12,501 nt of DNA from Thermococci archaeon (GCA_003660605.1 QMUN01000006.1:1-12501), one strand, 5' to 3'; counted from the stretch's first letter, positions 1-7,241 are shown. A program made the numbers and translations. The notes: a model not told the origin generated them from the sequence alone.

Positions 1-1567
1 AACACTGATCTACAAGAAGTTTATTTGCTTCTTTGTAATACGCAGCTCGTTCATCCTGGTCGAACGTCAAAAGCGCTGCATCTAAGAGGTCCTGGACTTT
101 TTCATTTCTCTTGAATGCGACGTTTCCAGCACTTCCCACAGTAGCTTTATCCTCTCCATAAAGGACATTCAGGAAGTTATCAGGATCACCGTTGTCACCT
201 GACCATCCGAGCATGCACATCTGATGCTTTCCAGCTTCAGTGTCCTGTAGATACGTACCCCAGTCCTCTGTGAAAAGTTCGACCTCAATTCCTACAGCAG
301 CAAGGTCACTCTGTATTGCCTCGGCTATCTCGGTAGGCGTAGGAAAGTACGGTCTTGAAACAGGCATGTACCACATTGTTACTTTGAATCCATCTGGATA
401 TCCAGCATCTGCTAAGAGCTGTTTTGCCTTCTCAGGATTGTATGGGTATCCCTCTATATCGGGATTCCATCCGAACAATGAAGGTGGCTGTCCCTGCGTT
501 GCAACACTGGCTGCTCCCTTGTACAAGTTCCTTACGATTGATTCTTTATTAATTGCGTAAGCTATAGCCTGTCTTACACGAACGTCTTTAAACGGCTCAA
601 AAGCTCCAGGTACATCAACTTCTTCTCCTTCGTCCCATTTTCCATTTCCATTCTGATCTACGTAACCTTCCCCACAGTTCAGTGCCACGTATCCAACGTT
701 CATTCCCGCCTGCGAAATTAATTGTAGATTGGGATCTGCTTCTATAATAGCGAGCTGCGTTGGATCGACGTGCTCCATCCCCTGGATTTCTCCTGTCTGC
801 AGTGCCATAAGTCTTGCTGAAGGATCTGTTATGACTTTAAATATCAACTCGTCCAAGTAAGGTCTTCCGCCCCAGTAATCTTCGAATGCTCTGAGAGTTA
901 TGTGGTCGTCTTTTACCCATTCTACAAACTCAAACGGTCCTGTACCAACAGGGTTCTTGAAGTAATCTTCCCCGTAGTCTTTGGCAGCTTTCTCGCTGAC
1001 AATACAGACAGTAAACATGGCAAGACTTGTCATCATTGAAGAATTGGGATTCTTCATGTGGATAGCAACTTTGTAGTCATCTATCTTTTCTACGTACTCT
1101 ATATCGGTAAACATCCAGCCCCAGTATGCCCATTCTCCGTAATCGTGATACCAGTTATTTTCGTCGTACTGTCTTGCAAATGAGAATACGACATCATCTG
1201 CTGTCATTTCACCATATCCATGGTGGAATTTAACACCTTTTCTAAGATTGAATGTAATCGTTTTCTTGTCATCTGAAATAGTCCAGTCTGTAGCAAGACA
1301 CGGTTTTATATTCGTTGTCCCGCCATCATACTGCACAAGACCCTCGTGTATGTTGTCCATTCTCTGAATAGACTCACCGTCTGTAACATCTGCTGGATCA
1401 AGTCTTACAGCATCTCCGCTGGAACCAAAAACTAATGTTCCGCCATATTTGCTCGGTGCTTCAGTGGGTGCAGGTGTTTCTTCTTTTTCACTTATACATC
1501 CACTCAAAGTTGAAGCTACCATTACGGCCACTATTAAAAGGCCCATCCATTTCCATTCTTTTTTCAT
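1..1567 (-). CDS. ABC transporter substrate-binding lipoprotein, family 5 (peptide/nickel type), 3' end cut by window edge
   Basis: Extracytoplasmic solute-binding lipoprotein that would deliver oligopeptides, or less likely nickel or sugars, to an ABC importer. The 522 visible codons are uninterrupted. Residues 1-24 are a signal peptide with a basic start, a hydrophobic core and lipobox LSGC (lipidated Cys24). A Pro/Thr/Glu-rich linker follows (about 25-40). Family-5 marks are GTGPF at 208-212, PFKDVRVRQAI from residue 325, and a GW-x-GD-x2-DPD block near 454-463. The closing AAYYKEANKLL helix is present, so probably only some 50-80 residues are missing. Residues 298-323 form an insertion holding a 12-residue EF-hand-like loop, which is unusual for the family. 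The ATG is fixed by a strong GGAGGT seven bases upstream. Codon use is richer in G/C (TAC strongly preferred for Tyr) than in the neighbours, suggesting high expression. Permease and ATPase genes are not visible and may lie to the left. Confidence 0.93.
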   Translation of the reverse strand, partial: MKKEWKWMGLLIVAVMVASTLSGCISEKEETPAPTEAPSKYGGTLVFGSSGDAVRLDPADVTDGESIQRMDNIHEGLVQYDGGTTNIKPCLATDWTISDDKKTITFNLRKGVKFHHGYGEMTADDVVFSFARQYDENNWYHDYGEWAYWGWMFTDIEYVEKIDDYKVAIHMKNPNSSMMTSLAMFTVCIVSEKAAKDYGEDYFKNPVGTGPFEFVEWVKDDHITLRAFEDYWGGRPYLDELIFKVITDPSARLMALQTGEIQGMEHVDPTQLAIIEADPNLQLISQAGMNVGYVALNCGEGYVDQNGNGKWDEGEEVDVPGAFEPFKDVRVRQAIAYAINKESIVRNLYKGAASVATQGQPPSLFGWNPDIEGYPYNPEKAKQLLADAGYPDGFKVTMWYMPVSRPYFPTPTEIAEAIQSDLAAVGIEVELFTEDWGTYLQDTEAGKHQMCMLGWSGDNGDPDNFLNVLYGEDKATVGSAGNVAFKRNEKVQDLLDAALLTFDQDERAAYYKEANKLLVDQC

Positions 1568-1574
1568 TTTTTCT

Positions 1575-1581
1575 ACCTCCT
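1575..1581 (-). promoter_or_regulatory. Shine-Dalgarno site of the binding lipoprotein
   Basis: AGGAGGT on the minus strand ends seven bases before the ATG at 1567. It is the longest anti-16S match in the window and supports that start. It also shows that this mRNA has a leader, unlike several other first genes here. Confidence 0.8.
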
Positions 1582-1611
1582 TTTACTATTCATAAGTGAT
1601 TGACATAAATC

Positions 1612-1626
1612 TATTTAAAGTTTTCG
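1612..1626 (-). promoter_or_regulatory. Archaeal BRE/TATA promoter of the binding lipoprotein
   Basis: On the minus strand, CGAAAAC (BRE-like, 1620-1626) is followed directly by TTTAAATA (1612-1619), which matches the archaeal TATA consensus. Transcription would be expected to start about 26 bases downstream, near 1589. That gives a leader of roughly 22 nt containing the Shine-Dalgarno site. The start position is inferred, not measured. Confidence 0.6.
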
Positions 1627-1648
1627 ATTACATTGTGTAGAACTAAAA

Positions 1649-1678
1649 AAACGTTTACTACTGAGATTAGTATAGTTT
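1649..1678. repeat. Imperfect inverted repeat in the divergent promoter region (possible operator)
   Basis: Arms TACTA (1656-1660) and TAGTA (1668-1672) flank a 7-base spacer. Outer arms AAAC (1649-1652) and GTTT (1675-1678) extend the symmetry with slightly unequal gaps. The repeat lies between the TATA boxes of the two divergent genes, upstream of both, where an activator or repressor could act on either. Short A/T-rich repeats also arise by chance, so the regulatory reading is tentative. Confidence 0.3.
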
Positions 1679-1693
1679 CTTAAGAGATTTTTT

Positions 1694-1708
1694 GGGGAAG
1701 ATATAAAA
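1694..1708 (+). promoter_or_regulatory. TATA box and purine-rich BRE of AMP phosphorylase; leaderless start
   Basis: GGGGAAG followed by ATATAAAA (1701-1708) is centred 26.5 bases before the ATG at 1731, the usual distance from an archaeal TATA box to the transcription start. No GGTGAT or GGAGG stands before the ATG. The mRNA therefore probably starts at the initiation codon. Confidence 0.6.
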
Positions 1709-1730
1709 ATGGAATAGAGAAAGTTTTTTC

Positions 1731-3257
1731 ATGAGACTTAAAGTAAGACCTTTGGATCTGGACGCTGCTGGCAAAACTATCATTATTCTGAATGAATTGG
1801 ATGCTTTGGAATTAGGGCTTCATCCTCTGGATAGAGTTTGTATAAATGATGAACTGACAGCTATAATAAATACCAGCTCTAAATTTGTAAAGAGGAGAGA
1901 AGCTATCGTATATGAAGAGATCAGAGAGATTTTAGACTTAAAAGATAATCAGGAGATAGATATAAAGCCAATTATGACTTTTAAATCTAAGGAGCATATA
2001 AGAAATAAGATAGACGGCAGGGAATTAGAGGAAGAAGAACTTAAAGAGATCGTAGGGGATGTTGTAGAGAGAAACTTGAATGACCTGGAGTTAGCTGCAT
2101 TTATTACAGCTTTATATATAAGAGGTTTATCCAAAAAAGAAATAGAGGGATTAATAAAAGCTATGACGGAAACGGGTAACAGATTGGATATAAAAAGAGA
2201 CATAATTGCAGATAAACACAGTATTGGAGGAGTTCCAGGAGATAAAACTACGATGCTTTTAGTTCCTGTGATTGCTTCTTCAGGGCTTACTATTCCAAAG
2301 ACATCCTCAAGAGCAATAACATCTCCTGCGGGAACTGCGGACAGAGTAGAGATACTTACAAATGTAGAGTTAGAAAAAGAAGAGATAGAGAAAGTGGTGG
2401 AAAAAACTAATGGCTGCATGGTCTGGGGAGGGGCGTTAGACTTAGCGCCTGCAGACGATCTTTTTATACAGATAGAACACCCTTTACATTTAGATCCCAT
2501 GCTCATGCCCTCGATTTTAAGCAAGAAAAAAGCGGTAAATGCTACTCATGTAGTCATAGATATACCTGCTGGCGTGGGTGCAAAAATACAAACTTTTTCA
2601 GAGGCTAAAAAATTAGCAGACGATTTTATAAGTATCGGAAAAGACTTGGATATGATCATAGAGTGTGGAGTTACATTTGGTGAACAGCCCATAGGTCATA
2701 CGATAGGACCTGCCTTAGAGGCCAGGGAAGCGTTAAATACGATAATGGGCAATTTTTCTTATGATCTTGTGGATAAAGTTACATCATTAGCAGGAATACT
2801 GTTAGAAATAACAAAAAAATCTGATAACGGAAAAGATTTAGCATTTAAACTCCTAAAAAACAAATCAGAAGATAAATTAAGAGAGATAATAGAAGAACAG
2901 GGTGGAGATCCAAAAATAACACCGGGAGATATAGAAATAGGTGGAAAAACACTTACAATACACTCAAAGAGGCACGGGAAAGTCATAAGGGTAAGCAATG
3001 CCCAGCTTGCAAAACTGGCAAACACGTTAGGATGCCCAAAGGATAAAAAAGCGGGTATCATAATCCATAAAAAGCTCGGAGAAACTGTCAAAGAAAATGA
3101 TCGTTTACTGACATTGTACGCCGAAAAAAATTACAAACTGGAAGCAGCCGAAAAGAAACTTGAAGACATGGAGCCAATAGTTGTAGTTGACAACCTTGAG
3201 AAATACATGCTCACCAAAAAATTTCCAGAGGAGAAAGTATTGTTTTTGAGAACGTGA
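1731..3257 (+). CDS. deoA: AMP phosphorylase (archaeal DeoA-like nucleoside phosphorylase family)
   Basis: Cytoplasmic enzyme that phosphorolyses AMP (and often CMP/UMP) to the free base and ribose-1,5-bisphosphate. In archaea this is the first step of the pentose-bisphosphate route via an isomerase to RuBisCO. At 508 residues it has the length of archaeal AMP phosphorylases, longer than bacterial thymidine phosphorylase because of an extra N-terminal domain (about 1-85, opening MRLKVRPLDLDAAGK). The helical domain follows (ELEEEELKEIV and ALYIRGLSKKEIEGL). Phosphate-binding KHSIGGVPGDKT starts at residue 162, and the family signature SSRAITSPAGTADRVE spans 192-207. The start is supported by its TATA spacing and by the conserved N-terminus. 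It diverges from the binding lipoprotein and is followed after 33 bp by the synthetase alpha gene. The isomerase and RuBisCO are not in the window, so whether the full pathway exists is unknown. Confidence 0.95.
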   Translation: MRLKVRPLDLDAAGKTIIILNELDALELGLHPLDRVCINDELTAIINTSSKFVKRREAIVYEEIREILDLKDNQEIDIKPIMTFKSKEHIRNKIDGRELEEEELKEIVGDVVERNLNDLELAAFITALYIRGLSKKEIEGLIKAMTETGNRLDIKRDIIADKHSIGGVPGDKTTMLLVPVIASSGLTIPKTSSRAITSPAGTADRVEILTNVELEKEEIEKVVEKTNGCMVWGGALDLAPADDLFIQIEHPLHLDPMLMPSILSKKKAVNATHVVIDIPAGVGAKIQTFSEAKKLADDFISIGKDLDMIIECGVTFGEQPIGHTIGPALEAREALNTIMGNFSYDLVDKVTSLAGILLEITKKSDNGKDLAFKLLKNKSEDKLREIIEEQGGDPKITPGDIEIGGKTLTIHSKRHGKVIRVSNAQLAKLANTLGCPKDKKAGIIIHKKLGETVKENDRLLTLYAEKNYKLEAAEKKLEDMEPIVVVDNLEKYMLTKKFPEEKVLFLRT

Positions 3258-3259
3258 AG

Positions 3260-3267
3260 ATATAAAA
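3260..3267 (+). promoter_or_regulatory. TATA box before the acyl-CoA synthetase alpha gene; leaderless start
   Basis: ATATAAAA lies immediately after the AMP phosphorylase stop codon and is centred 27.5 bases before the ATG at 3291. The 33-bp gap has no Shine-Dalgarno-like sequence near the ATG. This favours a separate leaderless transcript, perhaps in addition to read-through from upstream. Confidence 0.5.
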
Positions 3268-3290
3268 ACAACAATAACTATCGTAGATTT

Positions 3291-4616
3291 ATGCTGAGTA
3301 CTTTATTCTATCCAGAGAGCATAGCTGTTATAGGAGCTTCGGAGAAAGAAGGTAAAGAAGGAAATGCAGTAATGAAAAACCTTCTTACCTTAGGGTATAA
3401 TGGAAAAGTTTATCCAGTAAATCCAAAGTATGAAACTGTTTACAATATAAAATGCAAAAAGATTGAAGAACTCAGTGTTGATCTTGCTGTAATCGTTACC
3501 CCTCCAGAGACAGTAGTTGGGATAGTTAAAAGTTTAAAAGATCATGCAAAAACTGCGATCATAATAACGGCTGGTTTTTCTGAAGGAAGCGAAGAGGGTA
3601 AAAAGAGAGAGAATGAGCTAAAAAAAGTCATAAAAGAAACTGGAATAAGAGTTTTAGGACCGAATACTGTCGGAATTTTAAATACCGAAAATAATTTAGC
3701 AACTACATTCGCAGAGCTAAAAGAGCTGAAAAAGGGAGATATCAGTTTTATATCTCAGTCAGGTATCGTTTTGGGAGTTATTCTTTTGAGATGCATATCC
3801 AGTAATTATGGGATCAACAAGGTAGCATGTTTTGGAAATAAGATAGACATTGACGAAATCGAGTTTTTAAAATATTTCTTCGAAGATAAAAAGACCAGGG
3901 TCATAGGGATGTATTTAGAAGGGATAAAAGGCAGAAAAATGTTCGAATTTTTGAAAAAAGAAAAGAAAAAGCCTGTGGTTATATTAAAATCTGGAATGAC
4001 AGATGCAGGGAAAAAGGCTGCAATGTCTCATACTTCTTCTTTAACAGGAAACTATAAAATCTTTGAAGGATTTGCAAAACAGATGAATCTTATAAAGGTA
4101 GAAACGCTTCAGGAACTTGTAGATACTACAAAAACTATCTCCTTTTTAGGTATTCCAGAAGGAAAAAGACTGGGAATGGTTCATTATACGGGGGCGGGGT
4201 GTGTAATAGCATCAGATTTTGCTGTCAGATATGGTTTTGAACTTCCAGAGCTTTCTCAGAAAGCGAAAGAAAGGATCATGGAGATAACGCCAAAATGGCA
4301 TAAAATAAGGAATCCAGTAGATATATGGCCAATATTTGAGAAATATAAAGAAAAAGCTTATGAAATGGTATATAGAGCTCTGCAGGAAGATAAGAATGTA
4401 GACATCATAATACTCGCATTTCCCGCAATATATGGTTTTAAAATTCCAGATCTGGATGTTAAAAAACCGACATTATGCTGTATAGAAGGAGATACACGTA
4501 TCAAAGAGAAGATCAGAGAGGAGCTTGAGAACAAAAATATACCGTGTTTCGTCAGCGAAAAAGAGTGCATCGAGACGTTATATAGAATCACAAGATATAA
4601 AAATAAAACGTCTTAA
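3291..4616 (+). CDS. acdA: Acetate/acyl-CoA synthetase (ADP-forming), alpha subunit
   Basis: Alpha subunit of the NDP-forming acyl-CoA synthetase family, which catalyses acyl-CoA + ADP + Pi to acid + CoA + ATP by way of a phosphohistidine. It is the main ATP-yielding step of archaeal peptide and sugar fermentation. Seen: an N-terminal CoA-binding Rossmann domain (about 1-125, LFYPESIAVIGAS), the ligase domain with FISQSG at 153-158, and the SHTSSLTG block with His247 as the probable phosphorylated histidine. Related proteins more often read SHTGSLAG here. A C-terminal domain runs from about 290 to 441. The length fits a stand-alone alpha chain; the ATP-grasp beta chain is neither fused nor found in the window. 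Nearby iorA makes the substrate likely to be an aryl-acetyl-CoA or branched acyl-CoA, but that is inference from context. Confidence 0.88.
   Translation: MLSTLFYPESIAVIGASEKEGKEGNAVMKNLLTLGYNGKVYPVNPKYETVYNIKCKKIEELSVDLAVIVTPPETVVGIVKSLKDHAKTAIIITAGFSEGSEEGKKRENELKKVIKETGIRVLGPNTVGILNTENNLATTFAELKELKKGDISFISQSGIVLGVILLRCISSNYGINKVACFGNKIDIDEIEFLKYFFEDKKTRVIGMYLEGIKGRKMFEFLKKEKKKPVVILKSGMTDAGKKAAMSHTSSLTGNYKIFEGFAKQMNLIKVETLQELVDTTKTISFLGIPEGKRLGMVHYTGAGCVIASDFAVRYGFELPELSQKAKERIMEITPKWHKIRNPVDIWPIFEKYKEKAYEMVYRALQEDKNVDIIILAFPAIYGFKIPDLDVKKPTLCCIEGDTRIKEKIREELENKNIPCFVSEKECIETLYRITRYKNKTS
4595..4602 (+). promoter_or_regulatory. Possible TATA box inside the end of the synthetase alpha gene
   Basis: ATATAAAA here has the same sequence as the boxes at 1701 and 3260. 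It is centred 35 bases before the next ATG, so a transcript would begin near 4625 and include the GGTGAT site at 4625-4630. The A/T-rich coding background often produces this string, so the call is uncertain. Confidence 0.35.
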
Positions 4617-4624
4617 GAGTATTT

Positions 4625-4630
4625 GGTGAT
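4625..4630 (+). promoter_or_regulatory. Shine-Dalgarno site GGTGAT of the adenosine-kinase-like gene
   Basis: GGTGAT, complementary to the 3' end of archaeal 16S rRNA, occupies -9 to -4 relative to the ATG at 4634 and fixes that start. Confidence 0.65.
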
Positions 4631-4633
4631 TAC

Positions 4634-5110
4634 ATGGAGATAGATGTCATCGATATAGAAAAAGAAGAAGGAGTTGAATGCATTATAGGTCAGGGAAATT
4701 TCTCGATATTTACTGTAGATGATCTGTCAACAAAACTTAAAACATCTGTACCGGGAATAAAGTTTGGAATGGCGATGAATGAAGCAAAACCAAAACTCAC
4801 GAGATGTGAGGGAAATGATGAGAAATTGAAAAAAATGGCTGCCAAGAACTGTTTAAAGATTGGAGCAGGTCATGTTTTTGTAATCATGATTAAAAATGCT
4901 TTTCCAATAAATGTGTTAAATACTGTAAAAGAGTATCCTGCCGTATGTTCTGTTTATGGTGCCTCAGAGAATCCTTTACAGGTGTTTATCGGCAAAACTG
5001 AGCTTGGAAACTCTATTATCGGTATTGTAGATGGTACAGCAGCAAGTAAGATAGAAAATGAGCAGGAAAGAAAAGAAAGAAAAGAATTACTGCATAAAAT
5101 AGGATATTAG
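4634..5110 (+). CDS. Adenosine-specific kinase family protein (PF04008 type)
   Basis: A 158-residue protein that matches the small archaeal and bacterial 'adenosine-specific kinase' family in length and throughout its sequence. Recognisable blocks are IIGQGNFSIFTVDDL near the N-terminus, TSVPGIKFGMAMNEA, the Gly-rich KIGAGHVFVIM, the hallmark AFPINVLN, NPLQVFIG, GIVDG, and a closing ERKERKELLHKIGY. The family name rests on structural work showing adenosine or AMP binding; the physiological reaction is poorly established, so catalysis should not be assumed. It is probably cytoplasmic, with no signal peptide or membrane segment. It lies 17 bp after the synthetase alpha gene and 8 bp before iorA, suggesting it is expressed with energy-conserving acyl-CoA metabolism. 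A short (GAAAG)n-like stretch at 5066-5087 encodes the charged Glu-Arg-Lys tail. Confidence 0.85.
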   Translation: MEIDVIDIEKEEGVECIIGQGNFSIFTVDDLSTKLKTSVPGIKFGMAMNEAKPKLTRCEGNDEKLKKMAAKNCLKIGAGHVFVIMIKNAFPINVLNTVKEYPAVCSVYGASENPLQVFIGKTELGNSIIGIVDGTAASKIENEQERKERKELLHKIGY

Positions 5111-5115
5111 GGGAT
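5110..5115 (+). promoter_or_regulatory. Shine-Dalgarno site GGGGAT of iorA
   Basis: GGGGAT differs by one base from GGTGAT and has the same -9 to -4 placement before the ATG at 5119. Its first base is the last base of the preceding gene's stop codon. Confidence 0.55.
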
Positions 5116-5118
5116 ATT

Positions 5119-6897
5119 ATGAAAAAGGAATTGTTAATGGGCAATGAAGCAATAGCACGGGGAGCTGTTGAGGCAGGGGTTTCTTTTGTCAGTGCTTATC
5201 CAGGAACTCCCTCTTCCGAAATTCCAGCAACGATTGCAAAAATCGCAGATAAATATGGGATTTATATGGAGTATTCGACAAATGAAAAGGTGGCTTTTGA
5301 AGTGGCTATAGGTGCATCATGGTCAAATCTCAGAGCTATGGTAACTATGAAACACGTAGGTGTTAACGTAGCTGCAGACCCTTTAATGACGTTAGCATAT
5401 GCTGGAACAGAAGGAGGCTTTGTTCTTGTCTCTGCAGATGATCCTTCAATGCATTCTTCACAGAACGAGCAGGATAATCGTTATTATGCGAAATTGGCAA
5501 ACATACCATGTCTGGAGCCTGCTTCTCCACAGGAAGCCAAGGATATGACTATAAAAGCCTTTGATATATCGGAAAAGTTTAAACTGCCTGTCATTTTAAG
5601 ACCTACTACAAGGGTCTCTCATTCACGGGGAGATGTTGTTTTAAAAGATATAAAAGAAAAGAACAAAACTAAATGGGAAAAGAATCCTAAGAGAAAGGTA
5701 ACTCTTCCAGCAAATGCGAGGATATTACATGTAGAGCTTCTGAAAAAGATAGAAGAAGTTGAGAAGTATTTTGAGGATTCAGAGTTCAACTGGATAGAAG
5801 GCAGCGGAGAAATTGGCATAATTGCATCAGGAGTGTCATACAATTATGTAAAAGAAGCTTTAAATTATTTAGATATAAGAGCTGAGGTATTGAAACTGGG
5901 AACAATGCATCCGATTCCAAGAAAAACAATATTAGATTTTATGAAAAAACATAAAAAAATCATTGTCGTTGAAGAGATGGAACCCATTGTAGAGACAGAA
6001 GCAAAAAATATCGCCCAGGAAGAAAAATTGGATATAAAAATCCATGGCAAAGATATCCTTCCCCGTTACTATGAATACTCAACGATGCAGTTTGCAGGAG
6101 CAATAGGAAAACTTCTGGGAAAGGATGTGAAGATAAACGATGTAGATGTGAGTAGTTATATGGTGCCCAGGCCTCCCGTATTGTGTCCCGGATGTCCACA
6201 TAGAGCATCTTACTATGCATTGAAAAAAGCTGTACCTGAGGGTATATACCCAAGTGATATAGGATGTTATACCCTTGCTGCATTACCGCCTCTATCGGCA
6301 GTGGATACGTGTGTCTGCATGGGGGGAAGTATAGGTGTCTCATGCGGACTTTCCAAAGCTTTGAAAGATAAAAAGATAATAGCAACTATAGGAGATTCAA
6401 CATTTTTCCATACTGGAATACCTGCCATGGTAAACGGTGTCTACAACAAAGATGATTTCACCATATTCCTCCTTGATAATAGAACTACGGCAATGACGGG
6501 ACACCAGCCTCACCCTGGCACAGGGAAAACTGCCACAGGTAAAGATACTGTGATGTTATATCCTGAAAAAATAGCTGAAAGTATGGGCGTATTTACCAAA
6601 GTAGTCGATCCATATAACTTGGATGAGACAATAAAAGCATTAAAAGAGGCGGTAAATCATAGAGGCGTATCCATGGTAGTTGCGAGAAGAGAGTGTGTTC
6701 TTTTAAAGAAGACCAAAGCAAAACCCTATTATATAGATGAAGAGAAATGTATAAAATGTTTCACATGTGTGAACAAGTTAGGATGTCCAGCTATTGTTAA
6801 GGATGGCGATAGAGTATATATTGATGAAAAATTCTGCACGGGATGCGGAGTATGTGCTCAGATATGTCCAGTGCAGGCGATCAAGGTGATAAAATGA
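5119..6897 (+). CDS. iorA: Indolepyruvate:ferredoxin oxidoreductase, alpha subunit
   Basis: Catalytic subunit of the oxygen-sensitive cytoplasmic enzyme that oxidises aryl pyruvates (from Trp, Phe and Tyr transamination) with CoA to aryl-acetyl-CoA, CO2 and reduced ferredoxin. Seen in its 592 residues: N-terminal pyrimidine-binding domain (SAYPGTPSSEIPATI, then SADDPSMHSSQNEQD); a central domain; LCPGCPHR from about 355; and the thiamine-diphosphate motif from GDS at 425-427 to DNRTTAMTG starting at 453. The C-terminus is a double 4Fe-4S ferredoxin domain with Cys544, 547, 550, 556 and Cys573, 576, 579, 583. The length and domain order are those of complete IorA. The beta subunit gene (iorB), often adjacent, is not found; its place is taken by prefoldin beta, whose ATG overlaps the iorA stop codon. 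A synthetase alpha gene nearby is a known arrangement for aryl-acid fermentation. Confidence 0.94.
   Translation: MKKELLMGNEAIARGAVEAGVSFVSAYPGTPSSEIPATIAKIADKYGIYMEYSTNEKVAFEVAIGASWSNLRAMVTMKHVGVNVAADPLMTLAYAGTEGGFVLVSADDPSMHSSQNEQDNRYYAKLANIPCLEPASPQEAKDMTIKAFDISEKFKLPVILRPTTRVSHSRGDVVLKDIKEKNKTKWEKNPKRKVTLPANARILHVELLKKIEEVEKYFEDSEFNWIEGSGEIGIIASGVSYNYVKEALNYLDIRAEVLKLGTMHPIPRKTILDFMKKHKKIIVVEEMEPIVETEAKNIAQEEKLDIKIHGKDILPRYYEYSTMQFAGAIGKLLGKDVKINDVDVSSYMVPRPPVLCPGCPHRASYYALKKAVPEGIYPSDIGCYTLAALPPLSAVDTCVCMGGSIGVSCGLSKALKDKKIIATIGDSTFFHTGIPAMVNGVYNKDDFTIFLLDNRTTAMTGHQPHPGTGKTATGKDTVMLYPEKIAESMGVFTKVVDPYNLDETIKALKEAVNHRGVSMVVARRECVLLKKTKAKPYYIDEEKCIKCFTCVNKLGCPAIVKDGDRVYIDEKFCTGCGVCAQICPVQAIKVIK
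6885..6890 (+). promoter_or_regulatory. Shine-Dalgarno site GGTGAT of prefoldin beta, inside iorA
   Basis: A perfect GGTGAT lies at -9 to -4 of the ATG at 6894. It decides the start in favour of 6894 over an in-frame ATG 51 bases upstream at 6843, which lies deep in the iorA ferredoxin domain. Confidence 0.7.
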
Positions 6898-7241
6898 GTA
6901 AAGAAATACCCCCAAATGTGCAACACCAGATTCAGCAGTTCCAGCAGTTGCAACAGCAGTACGAGATGATCGTCTCTCAAACTCAAAGAATAGCTTTGGA
7001 GGAAAGAGAGATAGATCTTGCATTAGCAGAGTTGGAGAAAAGCAATGAAGAAAAGGTTTACAAGAATGTAGGAAGTGTAATGATAAAAGCAGAAAGAGTA
7101 AAGGTTATAGAAGAACTGAAGTCAAGAAAAGAAGATATAAGCGTGAGAAAACAGTCTCTTGAGAGACAGGAAAAGAGAACGGGTGAAAAACTAAAAGAAC
7201 TGCAGAGTAAACTCCAGAGTCTTTTGGCAGGAAAAACCTGA
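6894..7241 (+). CDS. pfdB: Prefoldin subunit beta
   Basis: Beta subunit of archaeal prefoldin, the hexameric (alpha2 beta4) jellyfish-shaped cytosolic chaperone that holds unfolded proteins and passes them to the thermosome. The 115 residues show the expected layout. A Gln-rich N-terminal coiled-coil helix (about 1-50, PPNVQHQIQQFQQLQQQ) comes first. A beta-hairpin region follows with VYKNVGSVMIKAERVKV, the most conserved part of the family. A second charged, Lys/Glu-rich helix then runs to the end. The ATG overlaps the iorA stop (ATGA) and has a perfect GGTGAT before it, so translation may be coupled to iorA. A DHH-family phosphoesterase follows after 7 bp; pfdB next to a DHH gene is, as I recall, seen in other euryarchaea. 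The alpha subunit is not in the window. Confidence 0.93.
   Translation: MSKEIPPNVQHQIQQFQQLQQQYEMIVSQTQRIALEEREIDLALAELEKSNEEKVYKNVGSVMIKAERVKVIEELKSRKEDISVRKQSLERQEKRTGEKLKELQSKLQSLLAGKT

Noticed and set aside
240..560. A 106-codon plus-strand reading frame within the binding-lipoprotein region
   Set aside because: It is antisense to a frame that shows clear family-5 motifs (GTGPF, DVRVRQAI, the GW-x-GD-x2-DPD block) over all 522 codons, and it has no promoter or ribosome site of its own.
1949..2524. A 191-codon minus-strand frame inside the AMP phosphorylase gene
   Set aside because: It is a long shadow frame with a Ser/Ile-rich translation resembling no family, and it lies opposite the most conserved part of the phosphorylase.
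5066..5087. A tandem GA-rich repeat (GAAAGAAAA-like) as a regulatory or slippage element
   Set aside because: It has little more than two units, stays in frame, and encodes the conserved charged ERKERKE tail of the adenosine-kinase-like family.
6750..6897. A separate small ferredoxin gene encoding the two CxxCxxC clusters
   Set aside because: The cysteines are in frame with iorA and form its usual C-terminal ferredoxin domain; there is no independent start or ribosome site.
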